From assembly GCF_000003815.2 (NCBI RefSeq), contig NC_049988.1, forward strand, positions 3,230,419-3,287,078: a stretch of DNA of 56,660 nt, written 5' to 3'. Position 1 is the stretch's first letter, and each line of letters opens with the position of its first letter. This document shows positions 44,961-56,384 of this stretch, piece after piece. Both the position numbers and the translations under genes were made by a program. The DNA is from Branchiostoma floridae (taxonomy: Eukaryota > Chordata > Leptocardii > Amphioxiformes > Branchiostomatidae). A model generated the notes under the pieces. It made no database searches and had not been told where the DNA came from. It worked only from the letters and a program-made list of their open reading frames with translations.

Positions 44961-45900
44961 TCCAATTGGGACCTAAGCCTAAGATGACTAATTATGGCTT
45001 ATAATTAATCATTATATGTAGATGCCCTGATGTCAAGCTATCTAAGGACATATTATTCCAATGAGATTCTATCCATGACATCAAGATGATCATGTGTGAT
45101 GTATTCAAGCATACTTTTATTTTCATCGAATAAGTTGAAGTTTGTCAGAAAGGTAAAGACTGTTATCATCACCACGGATAAACATATCAATATTTCATAA
45201 AAAAAGTCGCAACCAATTGGCTGAATATTGCCAAGAGAATACTTTAAATCGTTTATATATATAGTAATATTAGTAACATATTAACATTAACATCAGTGAC
45301 ACATCAGTGAAATTGATAGTATTTTCTAGAAACGGTAAAAATGATGTCAATGGTACCAATAATGAATAAGAAGGGAGTCGTGCCCCCATTTCTTACTAAC
45401 CTCTCTTTTTCATCTATGTATGTGCACAAATAAAAATGTAAGTATAAATAATAAATAAATACATAAATTTAAAACAAATTAAATAAAAGATATATGTAGC
45501 CATTAAAGTTTAGTTTACCAGCTATAGACTATGTCAAGCGATTACCAAGTTAGGCATATCATGTAATAGCCTGTATTGCACAGTCATGCCCTATCGGGGC
45601 AGAAATATCGGTACAGACATATATATATATATATACAAAAGGTCGTAATACAGTACACATAGTTTCTAAGACTAATCTGAAACGTGGGTTCTAAAACTAT
45701 TGTAATACATTTGTTCGGCCTCTTCTCGTTTCTTAGTAATGTTCAAATGTAGCTTGAGATGTGTTTATATCATGTCGTTTGATCAAAACTCATAAGAAAA
45801 TACATTTTTCAACACTAGACAAATATTCAAAGTGAGGAAACTGTAATATGGCTAAAAAGAATATTTCTATCATTACTATATAAACTGCAACCTAATAAAA
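44961..45900. other. AT-rich spacer, no gene recognised
   Basis: Long A/T tracts, a (TA)n run near 45620 and no splice-bounded open frames. Nothing shared with other parts of the window was noticed. Confidence 0.5.
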
Positions 45901-46004
45901 AGTGGGATTCTATCGCGAGATAGAGACTAGGTCAGTTCGGGATAAAGGACAATGCTTTTCGTCAGCAACAGCAGCGGACACTTACAAGAAGAAAGGTCCT
46001 TCAA

Positions 46005-46199
46005 CCTTCTGTGCAGGACTGGGTGAAGGAGGGCCCTTTGCTAATGATGTCTATGAAATTATTGAACCGCACACCTCTGGAGCAAAGAACCAGTCAATTC
46101 TGTAACCTGAATAAGGTTGAAGATGAATCCCACTTTGTTGTTGAAGAGGTTTATCAGCCACGTATGAATACAGTTAATCAAATTTTCTTGGAGCAATGA
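46005..46199 (+). pseudogene. Remnant of a LINE-type retrotransposon C-terminus
   Basis: The frame carries NRTPLEQRTSQFCNLNKVEDESHFVVE. The pattern C-x-x-N-x-V-E-D-E-x-H-F is the familiar tail signature of many LINE polyproteins. It usually continues with a Cys that is lost here (VEEVYQP). The frame is short and ends at TGA. It is part of the spacer between two TLC genes. Confidence 0.6.
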
Positions 46200-46705
46200 T
46201 TGTTTTTTTTTATGTAAGGTACATACATCCAACTTTTCGATGTCTGACAACACATCTTGATCACGGAGAATGACCTTCGATGTCCACTGGAATAATAGGG
46301 TTTTAGCCGCCGTTCTGTGCCCAGGTACTTAGTGTAAAAATACCATGGTGGATCTAGATCGATGTTTGTATAAATTCGACCCCTATAGGTTGTTTTCGGT
46401 CCGTTTTTGTCGACAAATCTTTGCTCGCCCGGGTATCGCTCCGAGGCCGGAAACAGTAAAGCGCCCGAGCGATGACGTCACCGCTATGGGCTCTCGACAT
46501 GCGTCAGGATATTCATAATAATGGTGGGATTTGCAATACTAGAATTTTCTCATAAATCAGATATGTTAGATCCTATGGTACATGTTTCATTTCTGTATAG
46601 GTATCGTTCTTGGGATATATTTTCTTGCAATATGGCGTCAATGAAAACATTTTTTAACTATAATAGGATTCCATGGGAGCAAGAAATTTGGATGTGCCCT
46701 CTAAA

Positions 46706-47016
46706 GCTAAGGGCACAACCCGCAAATACGTGCTGTCTACGTGCCTGGGCAATCTTTTGGGATAGTGGTAAGTACCGCCTCCGTACGAACTCGTAGGGAA
46801 TCCGAGGGATTTTGGCGCACGCAGACACGCCGTAGAACTTTACGTGCAGACAAAACGTTGTGTACCATAGGGCTGCGGATTCGCCCCCCGTACGTGCCAG
46901 TACGGGCGACGCGCCTGCTCTGTACAGCCTTAACGTTTTCAGAAATACGTGGCGGACTTGGCCTCTCAAAAAAAACGTACGGACAAATTGCACGTTCAGC
47001 GGGTTTTACCCTTAGC
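46706..47016. mobile_element. CTAAGGGCACA-family MITE (copy 2)
   Basis: The left end GCTAAGGGCACAACCCGC pairs with GCGGGTTTTACCCTTAGC at the right. The interior shares GTAAGTACCGCCTCCGTACG and ACACGCCGTAGxACTTTxxGTGCA with the 53.0-kb copy. The element is loaded with GTAC/ACGT palindromes. Confidence 0.8.
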
Positions 47017-47418
47017 GTAAATGTATAACTATATCGCAGATGTTATAAACATTACGATTTTTAGTTTGAATTGAAGGACGAAGATTTGTGATGATGGGAC
47101 GCTTAACAACCGTGCCAAATTTGGTGGAGGAAAAACCAGACATAGATAATCAGAAGCATTTTTGTTGGTGAAGTTGTGTATCGAACCGACATATGAATAA
47201 ATGCATATGTTATATTTGCATCTGTCCCAATGGGCTAAATGTAACGTAAGTCAAAGAACTCATACACCAAACTGAAAGTTGTTTGATTTATTATATTGTC
47301 AACGTGCATCAGTGGATCATAAAACTTGACACCCATAACAATTAAATCATCGATCGATCTGATATCCAAGTGATGAAATCCCAAACAGACTTCCTCTATT
47401 TCACTCTGAGAACAGATT

Positions 47419-48075
47419 AAGGCTTTGAACAGTTGGTGGAGTAATATCGATGCGATGAAGATTAGCCATCCAGGTAATAAGATACGCAAAAATAGCAGTT
47501 ACTTAATTTTAACTGGATATGATTTTGGAAATGTAAGAATGTGTTACAAATATTGTACTTCCTTGGCCAGTGTAACAATATATTTGTGCTCGTCCAATGT
47601 ATATCTGTATAATTACTATTATCAATATTATGAGAATATCAGCACCTAGTGCATTTCACATTGCTATAATGTTGACCGACCGAATCAAACGTTTTTCAGG
47701 ACCGTACATGTAATCGAAAACACAGCATTTCTTCTAGACCTTACATTAGACAAGTGCAATATTTTCAAAATAATGCTTATTTTAGACTTTTTTGACGAGG
47801 CGGATTTTGAGGCATGCGCCAATGTTCATGTCGTCTAACACCTGAACCGAAATCGGTGAATTTTCCTGAAATTTATTTGTCAAACATTCAACAAAGTTTG
47901 GAAAGTTTTCCATTATTTCGTGTTGCCATAGCAACCGGTTGATGAGAGGCATTTCGTCAATTTGTTGGTCACATGATAAGTCGTTTAGGAGTTAGAGGAG
48001 TCTCAAACGTAGGCCTCAAAAGACACCCCGTCTCAGATTGACCAAAATAGCTCGGTCTGAAAAGGGTAAAGTGTA
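47419..48075. repeat. 3' flank block shared by two TLC genes (copy 1)
   Basis: It matches 55687-56372: AGGCTTTGAACAGTTGGTGG, CATCCAGGTAATAAGATACG, GTGCATTxCAxxTTGCxATAATG. It is followed by a half-copy of the TTAACCCTA element, ending CTCGGTCTGAAAAGGGTAAA at 48070. On the minus strand both copies encode a hydrophobic ILLPGxLIFIASxLLHQLFKA. On the plus strand both encode LNSWWSNxDAMxIxHPGNKI. Confidence 0.75.
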
Positions 48076-48082
48076 GGTAAAA

Positions 48083-51000
48083 TTATTTTGTATCTTTCTT
48101 AATCTTGGGAGCAAATAGAACGCGATATGCTCCCTTACATATCTTGATGAACCAAAATATATTCAGCATGTAAAGTATGGGACTCAGAACAAAGAGGTTG
48201 ATGAGAATACCAGATCCAAGTTTGTACACCTCGCCTGTCTTTATGTGCGGGATCAGTCCGAAAAACATGGGGATGGTGGCGACACGGCAGAGGAAGAACA
48301 CCACCAGCATGGCCACACCGTTTACTTTGTACAGATGTGAACGTTTGTGGCCCAGAGCGTCTAGGATCAACCTGAAATGGAGACAAAACAGATCGTAGGA
48401 TCGGCCATTGCTGAACAGAGACGCTGGGCGTTATAAACTTCCTGGCACGTTTGACCCATTGCTGACACCACGAAAAATCACGTGTCTGTAACTCTCGCGA
48501 GTTTACGTTCTGAAGTGACTGGTCACCAGTATTTATCTGAAGAAGGTGACAGTGGTCGTTGAAAATTTGATCCGTGTATAACGTTGTGTTGGAAGAAAGT
48601 TTAGCACTGTACTGCGTAGAATAACAAATTCAAAGACATCATCTACTTACTGCCACCAGTTATTGTTTCAAGCATTGTCTGTCACCTTCGTCAGGGTAAT
48701 TTTGATTGTTACTTTTCCACACTGCGGCTAGGTGTCACTTCTAGCAATGCTGTTCCAAACGTAAAAATTGTCATGCTTGTTGTCCCAAACCTAACGAATT
48801 TTCATATTTGAAATCGCATTTACGCTCGATGATGTACGCTTGGATAAAAAAGTATATATAAGTCATGGTGCCTCTAACATCATAACTCAAAATCCTGGAT
48901 GCTGACAAAGGTCTGCTAGACCAACTTGTCCTGCAAAAAGTTAGATACCCACTTCTGACTGACAAGTTGAAATGTCGAAGGGAATCCTCATCAAATATTT
49001 CGACAATGTTCAAGATTTCATGCATAAAGGACCTTCACACACGCGGCTAGCTCTGATTATAGTTCACCATCGTCATTTATACTGCTGATTTCCGAACGGA
49101 CGTCGAGTACAAAGTAACGACCAATATCATTTAAAACTATGTGGGTATTAATGGAAGACCTACATACTAAATAATCATGCCCAAAAATTAAAGATGAGCA
49201 CCTTATTCCACGGTGAGGCCCAGAACTTATTGATCAACCCTTGTATACCTTACCTCATATTGATGAAGGGGGTGGACAGTTCAAACAGAGCCCAGCTGGT
49301 GCCATAATATAGTGCCGCGGGTTGAGCCTAGGAAATGAGTAAACGTCTCTTTAATGTGTGGTACAAAACGATTCACTGCATCTACTGAGTGCGTAAATAA
49401 AAATTTATATTAAAGAAATACTGCATTCTGTAATCTTATGTATTCTGTAATCTTATTTTATTAACCAAAATGTACATTTATAAAAACAGAGAATCCAAAA
49501 CAGTTAATTTCAAATCGTTTATTAATCATGTTAATTTCTTGAAGGTTAAGGGTCAAATGAAGGTTAAAGGTTGAAGGTCAAATTGCTACGTAAGGAGAGG
49601 AAAGATGGCGAAGCACCAAGAAAAGTGGGGAAATTAGCTACAAATGATACATCAGTCTCTTAACTTCAAAGTTCATTTGTGTTGGTAGACGTCATTGAAC
49701 TGTAATTTCCATTCCTTGACAAAGACTGATGCTGTGCAGTCGAAAATTTGGGTGCGTCCAATTTTGGTGTTGGAAATTACAGTTCAACTATTTCAAGAAC
49801 ATCAGTTTCTGATTTATATTTTACTTTATAGTTACGTTTCTTTTGTACATATGATTTGTATGGTCTGGATGTTACAATCTTTATTTATTTCATGTAATGT
49901 TATGCGTAAATAAAAAAAAGAATACATTGTCACCAAGGCCAAAAGAATCATGCATCAGAGAACACGGGGTTGTGCGTAGAGGTCTTATATTATATAAGGG
50001 GTCTGCGATTTTCGTCTGAGTATAGTGAGATAAAGTCGTGCAAAGGTACTTTTCCCAAAGACAAAATTAATGTCGAACGGACATATCCGGAGATTCGAAC
50101 TCAGGACCTCAAGGAACTGGGCCAAACACAATATCATTACGCCTCGCCGACGCCAATATGTGTCAATCAGCAACCCTGGGGTACCTGCTTGCGATTCCCG
50201 CTTCTCAGTACTTTAGCTGCCAGCCAATCAGATGTTTTTGGAGAGAGATTACAAGCCAACCACCTTGAATCTTGACCGAAGGGAGTGATGTGATTGGCGT
50301 GTAACGGCCGGTCAGAATTAAAGCAGGGATAAGGACAGAGCGCCTGTCGATACGCCAAGGTCGTAATACCCCTCACATGTAGCGAAAATCGATCGGACGA
50401 CGAGTCTGCGAGCTCTATATTACGAAGAGGCATGACCCTGATGCCGGCGAAGAAATGGCAGAGTTCCCCCCTTCCCGTCAGGGTCATGCCTCCTCGTAAT
50501 TTAGAGCTCGCAGACTCATCGTCCGATCGATTTTCGCTACATGTGACGGGGGTATTACTACATTGACTGTGCTGACAGAAGACGGTGAGCAGAGTGTAGT
50601 AAGAAAAATAACATTGTTCTTATAATATCTTACAATGACATTATGACACCCCCAGATGCCAACCACGTGATGCAGAACTATCCTCCAGTCGCGTAGAGGG
50701 TCGTACATCGCCATCAGAAGATTATCTGTAGACAACAGAGCAATGTTAATGAACCATCAATGTTTCTGCCCCATTCTACTATTCGGCCATAGGCGCGACC
50801 ACACAGATCGTGCGATCGTCGTACGATTTTGAAGCGGTAGGATTTTGAAGCAGGCTGTGACAGAACCAACCACGTCCACCGACATGGATGCAAGACAGCC
50901 TTTTGTGTTGCAAAACAACTGTACTCAGAGGGAAACATGCCTGGCTGTCCCAAAAAACACCTAAAGTTAGCAATCGTACGACGACCGCACGACCTAAATT

Positions 51001-54000
51001 GTGACCGTGCGCTATCGCACTGCGACCTCGCTGTATCAAAACCTTATAATTAGAATATTATGCAGAATGTAGAAGTATGCTTGGTTCGCGATTTTCAACG
51101 TTGGCTAGGTTCTTTGCCGAGGAAGGGAGTTTCNNNNNNNNNNNNNNNNNNNNNNNNNNNNNNNNNNNNNNNNNNNNNNNNNNNNNNNNNNNNNNNNNNN
51201 NNNNNNNNNNNNNNNNNNNNNNNNNNNNNNNNNCCCCCCCCCCAGATCAAAAACCTGGAAAAACCCTGATCCCCGTTCGAAAAGTGCACGGGAGGCTAGT
51301 AATCAGTGTCCCTCCCCTCTTTGATGTAAATGACCAATGTTCTGATTTAAGAATCAACTGACACATGAAGAAATGATAAACCACAGATCAAAATACAAAC
51401 CAATATCAACGTATACGCGTAATACTATTGAGATATTTATAAAGTCTCTGTCAAATTTCAAGAGCACTTACCGGCTACATCGTATCCAATCGTGATGCTT
51501 GCCATATAAGCAAAGAGGGGCATTTTGATCCTGTTGTATAAGGTATGACACAATAACATGAAGAATTAGAAACATAATGTTTTGATTATAAAACAACCAA
51601 GAAACAATAACTGACATCCTTTTGGCCTTCTGACACTTTTCTCGTGGTCTGGGGCTTAAAAGGATTGTATTACATTATCGCATAAAGAGAAGACTACCCA
51701 TGAGAGGACTTTACAAGTTTACTTTACGAGGAATTACAAGTTCTTGTTTACAGAATTTAGCAAAGAAGACAAAGAAGGTTACATTTTGGGTGTACTGGTC
51801 TGTCAGTATGTGTGTGTGTGTGTGTTTGTGTACGAAGAAACATTGCGAACACAATGTGTGCGCGTGTGTGTTTTGTCATTTCAAGGTGTGACCCGAAGGT
51901 CACTCCAAGGTTATATTGTAAGGTCTTGTAACTGTACGTAACAGCATCTCTTCTCCCTAAGTCAGAAACATCATGATTGAAATCAGCTCAATTACTAAGA
52001 GTGAGAACTATCTGACCCAATAGGCGAAGCAGGCTAGGGGTTACGAAGGCTGCTCGAGAAATTCCCTACCCCATTCAAGCCGAAATGGTTTGATCCACCC
52101 ACACCGGGAAGGTACCCTATACTATTTTCGATAAGTGTGGTGCGTTCCTTTACGTGCCCGGGGTATGGCTCTCCTCAAACACGGGACCCTCATTTAACGT
52201 CCTATCCTACGTACTCATTTTTCACCCGAGTAAAGTGAGGAAAGTCATGTCAAGTGCCTTTCCCAATGGCACAAACCACAAGTTATCAGAGACATAGCCT
52301 TCGAACTTAGGGCCTGAGCCCAAGACGCCGCCGATTGCACCACGCGATCACACTAAATGGTAGGATTGAAAATTCTCCGTTGAGGGTGGTCTTGAAAATT
52401 CTCCGTTGAGGGTGGTCTTGAAAATTCTCCGGTGAGGGTGGTCTTGAAAATTCTCCGGTGAGGGTGGTCTTGAAAATTCTCCGGTGAGGGTGGTCTTGAA
52501 AATTCTCCGGTGAGGGTGGGATTGAAAATTCTCCGTTGAGGGTGGGATTGAAAATTCTCCGGATAGGATGGGATTGAAAATTCTCCGGTGAGGGTGGGAC
52601 TGAAAATTCTCCGGTGAGGGTGGGGCTGAAAATTCTCCGTTGAGGGTGGGATTGAAAATTCTCGCATATATTACCTATAAGAGGAAATATTGCCAATCTG
52701 TCATATATACAATATCCCATACATTAGTTGTGAATAAAAATCCTGTTATCCAGTGATTTCAAACCCGATTAGATTATTCACAAATGAACTTAATATTCAT
52801 GCAATGACGAGGTGTACCTACCATAGATCTCCGGCTTTTACACCGTCAACGAAAAAGAACACGTACAGGCCAAACCCACCAATAATAGCAGCATGGAAGG
52901 TGGACATCACACTAATAAAAATAAAAGAATAATTATGATACAAATTGAATGTTCAGATAAGACAAGCTACGCATAGAAAATCTGTTATTTTTTAGATTTT
53001 TTTGTGAAAATGTTCATCAATGATATACGCTTACTGGTACTTAAAGCTAAGGGCACACTAGCCGCACGTGCAAATGCGTGCTGTCTACGTGCAAAAAAGT
53101 GGGGAATCTTTTGAGATCCCTAAGTCATAAGTACCGCCTCCGTACGAAATCCCACGGAATCCGACGGATCTGGGAGCACACAGACACGCCGTAGCACTTT
53201 TTGTGCATGAAAATCTTTCTCTTCGTACGGGCTGTGGATTCACCGGCCCCTCGTACGAGCCAGTACGCGTGACTCGCGTATCCTGTACAGCCAATGCGAG
53301 TAAGTAAGGAAACCGTACGTACGCAGCACGTGTAAGTACGGCCTGCATAGGGCAACGTGGCAATCAGTCCGATTTCATATTAGCACTCCGGGGAGTTAAA
53401 AGCCCAAAAGAGTTTGCCGGGAAAAGGGCAGCGAATCGTCCTTCAGGCTTAAACTCCCCGGAGCGCCAATAAGGGATCGGCGGGCTGACTGCCTTGGGCC
53501 CCCGTATAAACTCGCTAGCTGCCCGATCCCGGCTGGCACCTAGGGAACTTTTTATATATTCTCTCTCCAAAATTCATTATCAGAAATTCTTTGAAATAAA
53601 TTTTTGGCTTGTTTCCAGGGCTCTATCCTTCAGTGGTTTAACATTATACGTATCACGTAGATAGATCTGTAACCATAACAATCGTATCTGTTGTCTTATT
53701 ACCCCGGTCAGCAAAATCTGGGGCGTATTTACTGATTACAAACAATAGTAGCGCATGTAGGGTGTGGAAGGGTGCAACGCTTTTTCATATATCAAGGTAT
53801 TCTAGTGTTACTCAGAACAATAATGGATAAAAAGATAGACAGGAAACGGTATACGTTATACAATTATGAATTATATGGATATGTATATGACCTTCTGNNN
53901 NNNNNNNNNNNNNNNNNNNNNNNNNNNNNNNNNNNNNNNNNNNNNNNNNNNNNNNNNNNNNNNNNNNNNNNNNNNNNNNNNNNNNNNNNNNNNNNNNACA

Positions 54001-54239
54001 GTTTTCACCATAAAATCTCCGTATGCAAATAATATGTCATCGACCAGTAGGAATATGCTGATGTTCGCCAGAGCAAACATGCCTCACCTGTTTCTCAGTA
54101 CCACCTGTTTGTTGGCCGGTAAAGTCACGAAGGCAGGCGCCAGTTTCCGCAGCAATGGGGAGGACAGCCATTCGGAGATGGTCAGATGGAAGATGAAACT
54201 AACGACGATCGTCAAGATGTGCTGAGAGTTGTAACCCAT
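48083..54239 (-). CDS. TLCD4-like: TLC-domain membrane protein, TLCD4/TMEM56-like (251 aa, intact)
   Basis: Six exons join in frame: 54088-54239 (ATG, MGYNSQHILT), 52822-52911, 51472-51530, 50634-50725, 49254-49327 and 48083-48371 (TAA). They total 756 bp, 251 aa plus stop. An in-frame TGA with no intervening ATG lies upstream of the start. Intron phases equal those of the 249-aa sister. Exon 1 has FIFHLTISEWLSS, exon 2 STFHAAIIGGFGLYVFFF, and exon 4 NLLMAMYDPLRDW with LHH (119-120). Exon 5 has FELSTPFINMR and exon 6 KVNGVAMLVVFFLCR and MLNIFWFIKICKGAYRVL. The C-terminus is Lys-rich (KIKKDTK) but is not an exact KKxx signal. Exon 2 is 3 bp longer than in the other pair. With the right-edge copy it forms a second subfamily. 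Role as for the family: multi-pass membrane, lipid-related, not defined. Confidence 0.88.
50011..50153 (-). repeat. tRNA-derived SINE-like repeat
   Basis: Read on the minus strand it opens GTCGGCGAGGCGTAATG (A-box-like). It then has GAGTTCGAATCTC (B-box-like), and the tail runs TTTGGGAAAAGTACCTTTGCACGACTTTATCTCAC. The same order and tail occur at 52221-52350. It is not a functional tRNA because the acceptor stem does not close. Confidence 0.65.
50363..50558. mobile_element. 196-bp hairpin MITE
   Basis: GTAATACCCCTCACATGTAG pairs with CTACATGTGACGGGGGTATTAC. Arms continue through CGAAAATCGATCGGACGA, GCGAGCTCTA and GGCATGACCCTGA, so nearly the whole element folds back. Target duplication is unclear. 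It lies within the intron between exons 3 and 4 side of the 251-aa TLC gene, next to exon 4. Confidence 0.85.
51134..51233. other. Assembly gap (100 N)
   Basis: Placeholder within the intron between exons 3 and 4 of the 251-aa TLC gene, followed by a C-run. Confidence 1.
52221..52350 (-). repeat. tRNA-derived SINE-like repeat (second copy)
   Basis: The minus strand opens TGATCGCGTGGTGCAATCGG, has AAGTTCGAAGGCT as a B-box-like word, and ends with GGGAAAGGCACTTGACATGAC TTTCCTCACTTTACTC. It shares tail and layout with the 50011-50153 copy. The adjoining 26-bp tandem array starts directly at its head. Confidence 0.65.
52366..52666. repeat. 26-bp tandem repeat, about 12 copies
   Basis: The unit GAAAATTCTCCGGTGAGGGT plus GGTCTT/GGGATT recurs with near-exact 26-bp spacing. 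Left copies carry GGTCTT and right copies GGGATT or GGGACT, so it grew in at least two steps. It makes two long minus-strand frames (ENFQ(D/S)HP(H/Q)RRIF repeats) that are not genes. It lies within the intron between exons 2 and 3 of the 251-aa TLC gene. Confidence 0.95.
53041..53365. repeat. CTAAGGGCACA-family repeat (copy 3)
   Basis: It starts AAAGCTAAGGGCACACTAGC and shares GTAAGTACCGCCTCCGTACG-like text with 46.7 kb and an inverted match with 35.4-35.7 kb. The right end breaks into a separate hairpin at 53379. Confidence 0.7.
53379..53476. repeat. Hairpin repeat (ACTCCGGGGAGTT)
   Basis: TATTAGCACTCCGGGGAGTT pairs with AACTCCCCGGAGCGCCAATA about 60 bases later. It is likely the end of an inverted-repeat element in intron 1 of the 251-aa TLC gene. 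Confidence 0.6.
53662..53740 (-). other. Block conserved in intron 1 of three TLC copies (third copy)
   Basis: The match to 37310-37395 and 43803-43880 includes the identical 18-base core ATCTGGGGCGTATTTACT. Flanking intron sequence in this subfamily is otherwise diverged. Confidence 0.5.
53898..53997. other. Assembly gap (100 N)
   Basis: Placeholder in intron 1 of the 251-aa TLC gene. Frames across it are meaningless. Confidence 1.
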
Positions 54240-55686
54240 CTTGAGCAGTGATGTGGTGTCCTCGGAGGTGTTTCTATTGTTTACAAAGGATCTGATAACG
54301 CTTCAAAGTCCGGCTAACTGAGCTACTGTCTTCGTCATAAGCACGTTTACTGGTCCGAGTACGCATGTGTAGAGACAGGATGTGTGGGTAATATGTAAAA
54401 GATGAAGACCCCAGACTTGTAAATAGTACTCGTCTCGACCATTGGCTCGATTTGCAAAACGATGTTTTGCCAAGGGTCCTTGGCCTTTGACAAATTACCC
54501 ATAATTCCTGACACAGGACATGCGCGCTCAGAACCGTGAACTTCTCATGCATAACAAGGACTAGTCGAATGTAAAATCGTCCGCAGGGGAGCCAGAATTT
54601 TCTACCTCGATGTTAATATTTGCCTTAAAAAATGGAAACACGTTGTTTTGAACTTGAAACTTGAAACTTTATTTCAATCAACTTTACAGCCACGTAGGGG
54701 CTGAATTGCATTGATGTTACAACATAAGACAACACTTCAATCACCATCAGTACACATTGACGATTTGAGATAAAAGTGGGATAGCAATATTAATATAAAA
54801 TCTTAAAATCTATTTACATCAATATTTAGATAAACAGATAGCTTTTTGGTCGGTTTCTTCTTCGTATCCCTCTTCCTTTCAAGAAGGGCAAATGACCTAG
54901 ACCAGACCGCTCTTACGCGTTCGGTTACCATATTTTTTTAATGTGTTTGAGTAAGAATAAAGAGAAAAATAGTCTCTGTTAAGCTTTGAATGTAAACATT
55001 ATTCATTTGCTTGCAACTGTTACCTCTCTGACAGTTCATTCCAGTGGCAATGCCAATTCACCAGGATGACAAAATGAAAAAGGCCAAGCATACAACTAAC
55101 ATCAAACCTGAGTCCGCCATCTTGAAAACAAATATAACCTTTCATTTCCATTACAGAAACTGTTTTTGTCTCATTTTAATCTTTATAATGTCTTGTTGTG
55201 AACATGCATGTAAAGAACTCAATCATTTACAGTTCATGTGAGGAAACCGCTTCGAAACCATTTTCAGTCCTTTTTTGGGAATTCAAATAATGATCCAACT
55301 GGTACGTACATGTTGAAAACGAACCCTCCACCAGAAACTATGATATCTGAAGTCATATCCACCACCTCAGACGGCGTCTTATGAATACGAGTTTCGTAGG
55401 ATCACAAAACGAAGAGGACAATGCATAAAACTAACACAAACCCTAATTTCACAGTCTTGAAAACTTAACTATATAACCTTTTCATGATTTTCATGAAAAT
55501 AAATGTCTTCGTTTCAGACTAATCTTTGAAATCAGGTCTTGTTGAGAACATGCATGTAAAGAACTCAATCATTTACAGTGTGCTTAGTCGGTATATTATT
55601 GCAGTCTATTTTCAGACCATTGGACTTACTGTGGGTGAAAAGAGGACTATGGACCATGGTAAGTCCAATGTTTGCACGGAAGACTG
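54240..55686. other. Intergenic spacer between TLC copies, no gene recognised
   Basis: Upstream flank of the 251-aa TLC gene, presumably with its promoter. A stretch near 54650-54730 (TGAAACTTTATTTCAATCAA, then GGGGCTGAATTGCA) resembles text near 27130 and may be the 3' end of a retroposon. No splice-bounded exon was found. Confidence 0.45.
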
Positions 55687-56372
55687 AGGCTTTGAACAGT
55701 TGGTGGAGTAATGTTGATGCGATGAATATTAGACATCCAGGTAATAAGATACGCAAAAACAATAACTCAAGCATTTGGATAATTGGAAATGTAAGAATGT
55801 GTTACAAACATTGTATATCTTTGGTCAGTGTATCAATATATTTGTGCTTGTCCTATGGATATCTGTATAATAACTATTATTATGAGAATTCCAACGCCTA
55901 GTGCATTACAGTTTTGCATTGCTATAATGTTAACGTTGACCGACCGAACCAAATGTTTTTCATGACCTTACATATAAACGAAAACACAGCATTGTTTCTA
56001 GGCCTTACATTAGGCATGTGGAATATTTTTTTTTAAATTAAGCTTATTTTAGACTAGCCCATTTTAACGGGAGGGGGTCTTTTGAGGCCTTCGACAACTT
56101 TCATATCGTATAACACCTGAACAGCTTACGCTAGAGCCGCCAAAATTGGTGAATTTTTCTAAGATCTATTTGCCAAACATTCAACAAAGTTTGGAAAGTT
56201 TTCCATTTTTTGTGTTGTCATAGCAAACGATTGGTGACAGACATTTCGTCAATTAGGTGGTCACATGATAAGTCGTTTAGGAGTTACAGGAGTCTCAAAC
56301 GCAGGCCTCAAAAGACAAACCCGCCCACCCTGTCTCAGATTGACCAAAACAGCTCGATCTGAATAGGGTTAA
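55687..56372. repeat. 3' flank block shared by two TLC genes (copy 2)
   Basis: Counterpart of 47419-48075, including the half TTAACCCTA element that ends GATCTGAATAGGGTTAA at 56372. It shows that this flank was inside the duplicated unit of the second TLC subfamily. Confidence 0.75.
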
Positions 56373-56384
56373 GCGAAGGTAGAA

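Noticed and set aside
50011-52350. Two tRNA genes
   Set aside because: A- and B-box-like words are present, but no closed cloverleaf or acceptor stem forms, and both copies share a long non-tRNA tail typical of a SINE.
52307-52720. ENFQSHPQRRIF repeat protein
   Set aside because: Produced by the 26-bp tandem array, which is open in two frames, and lies inside a TLC intron.
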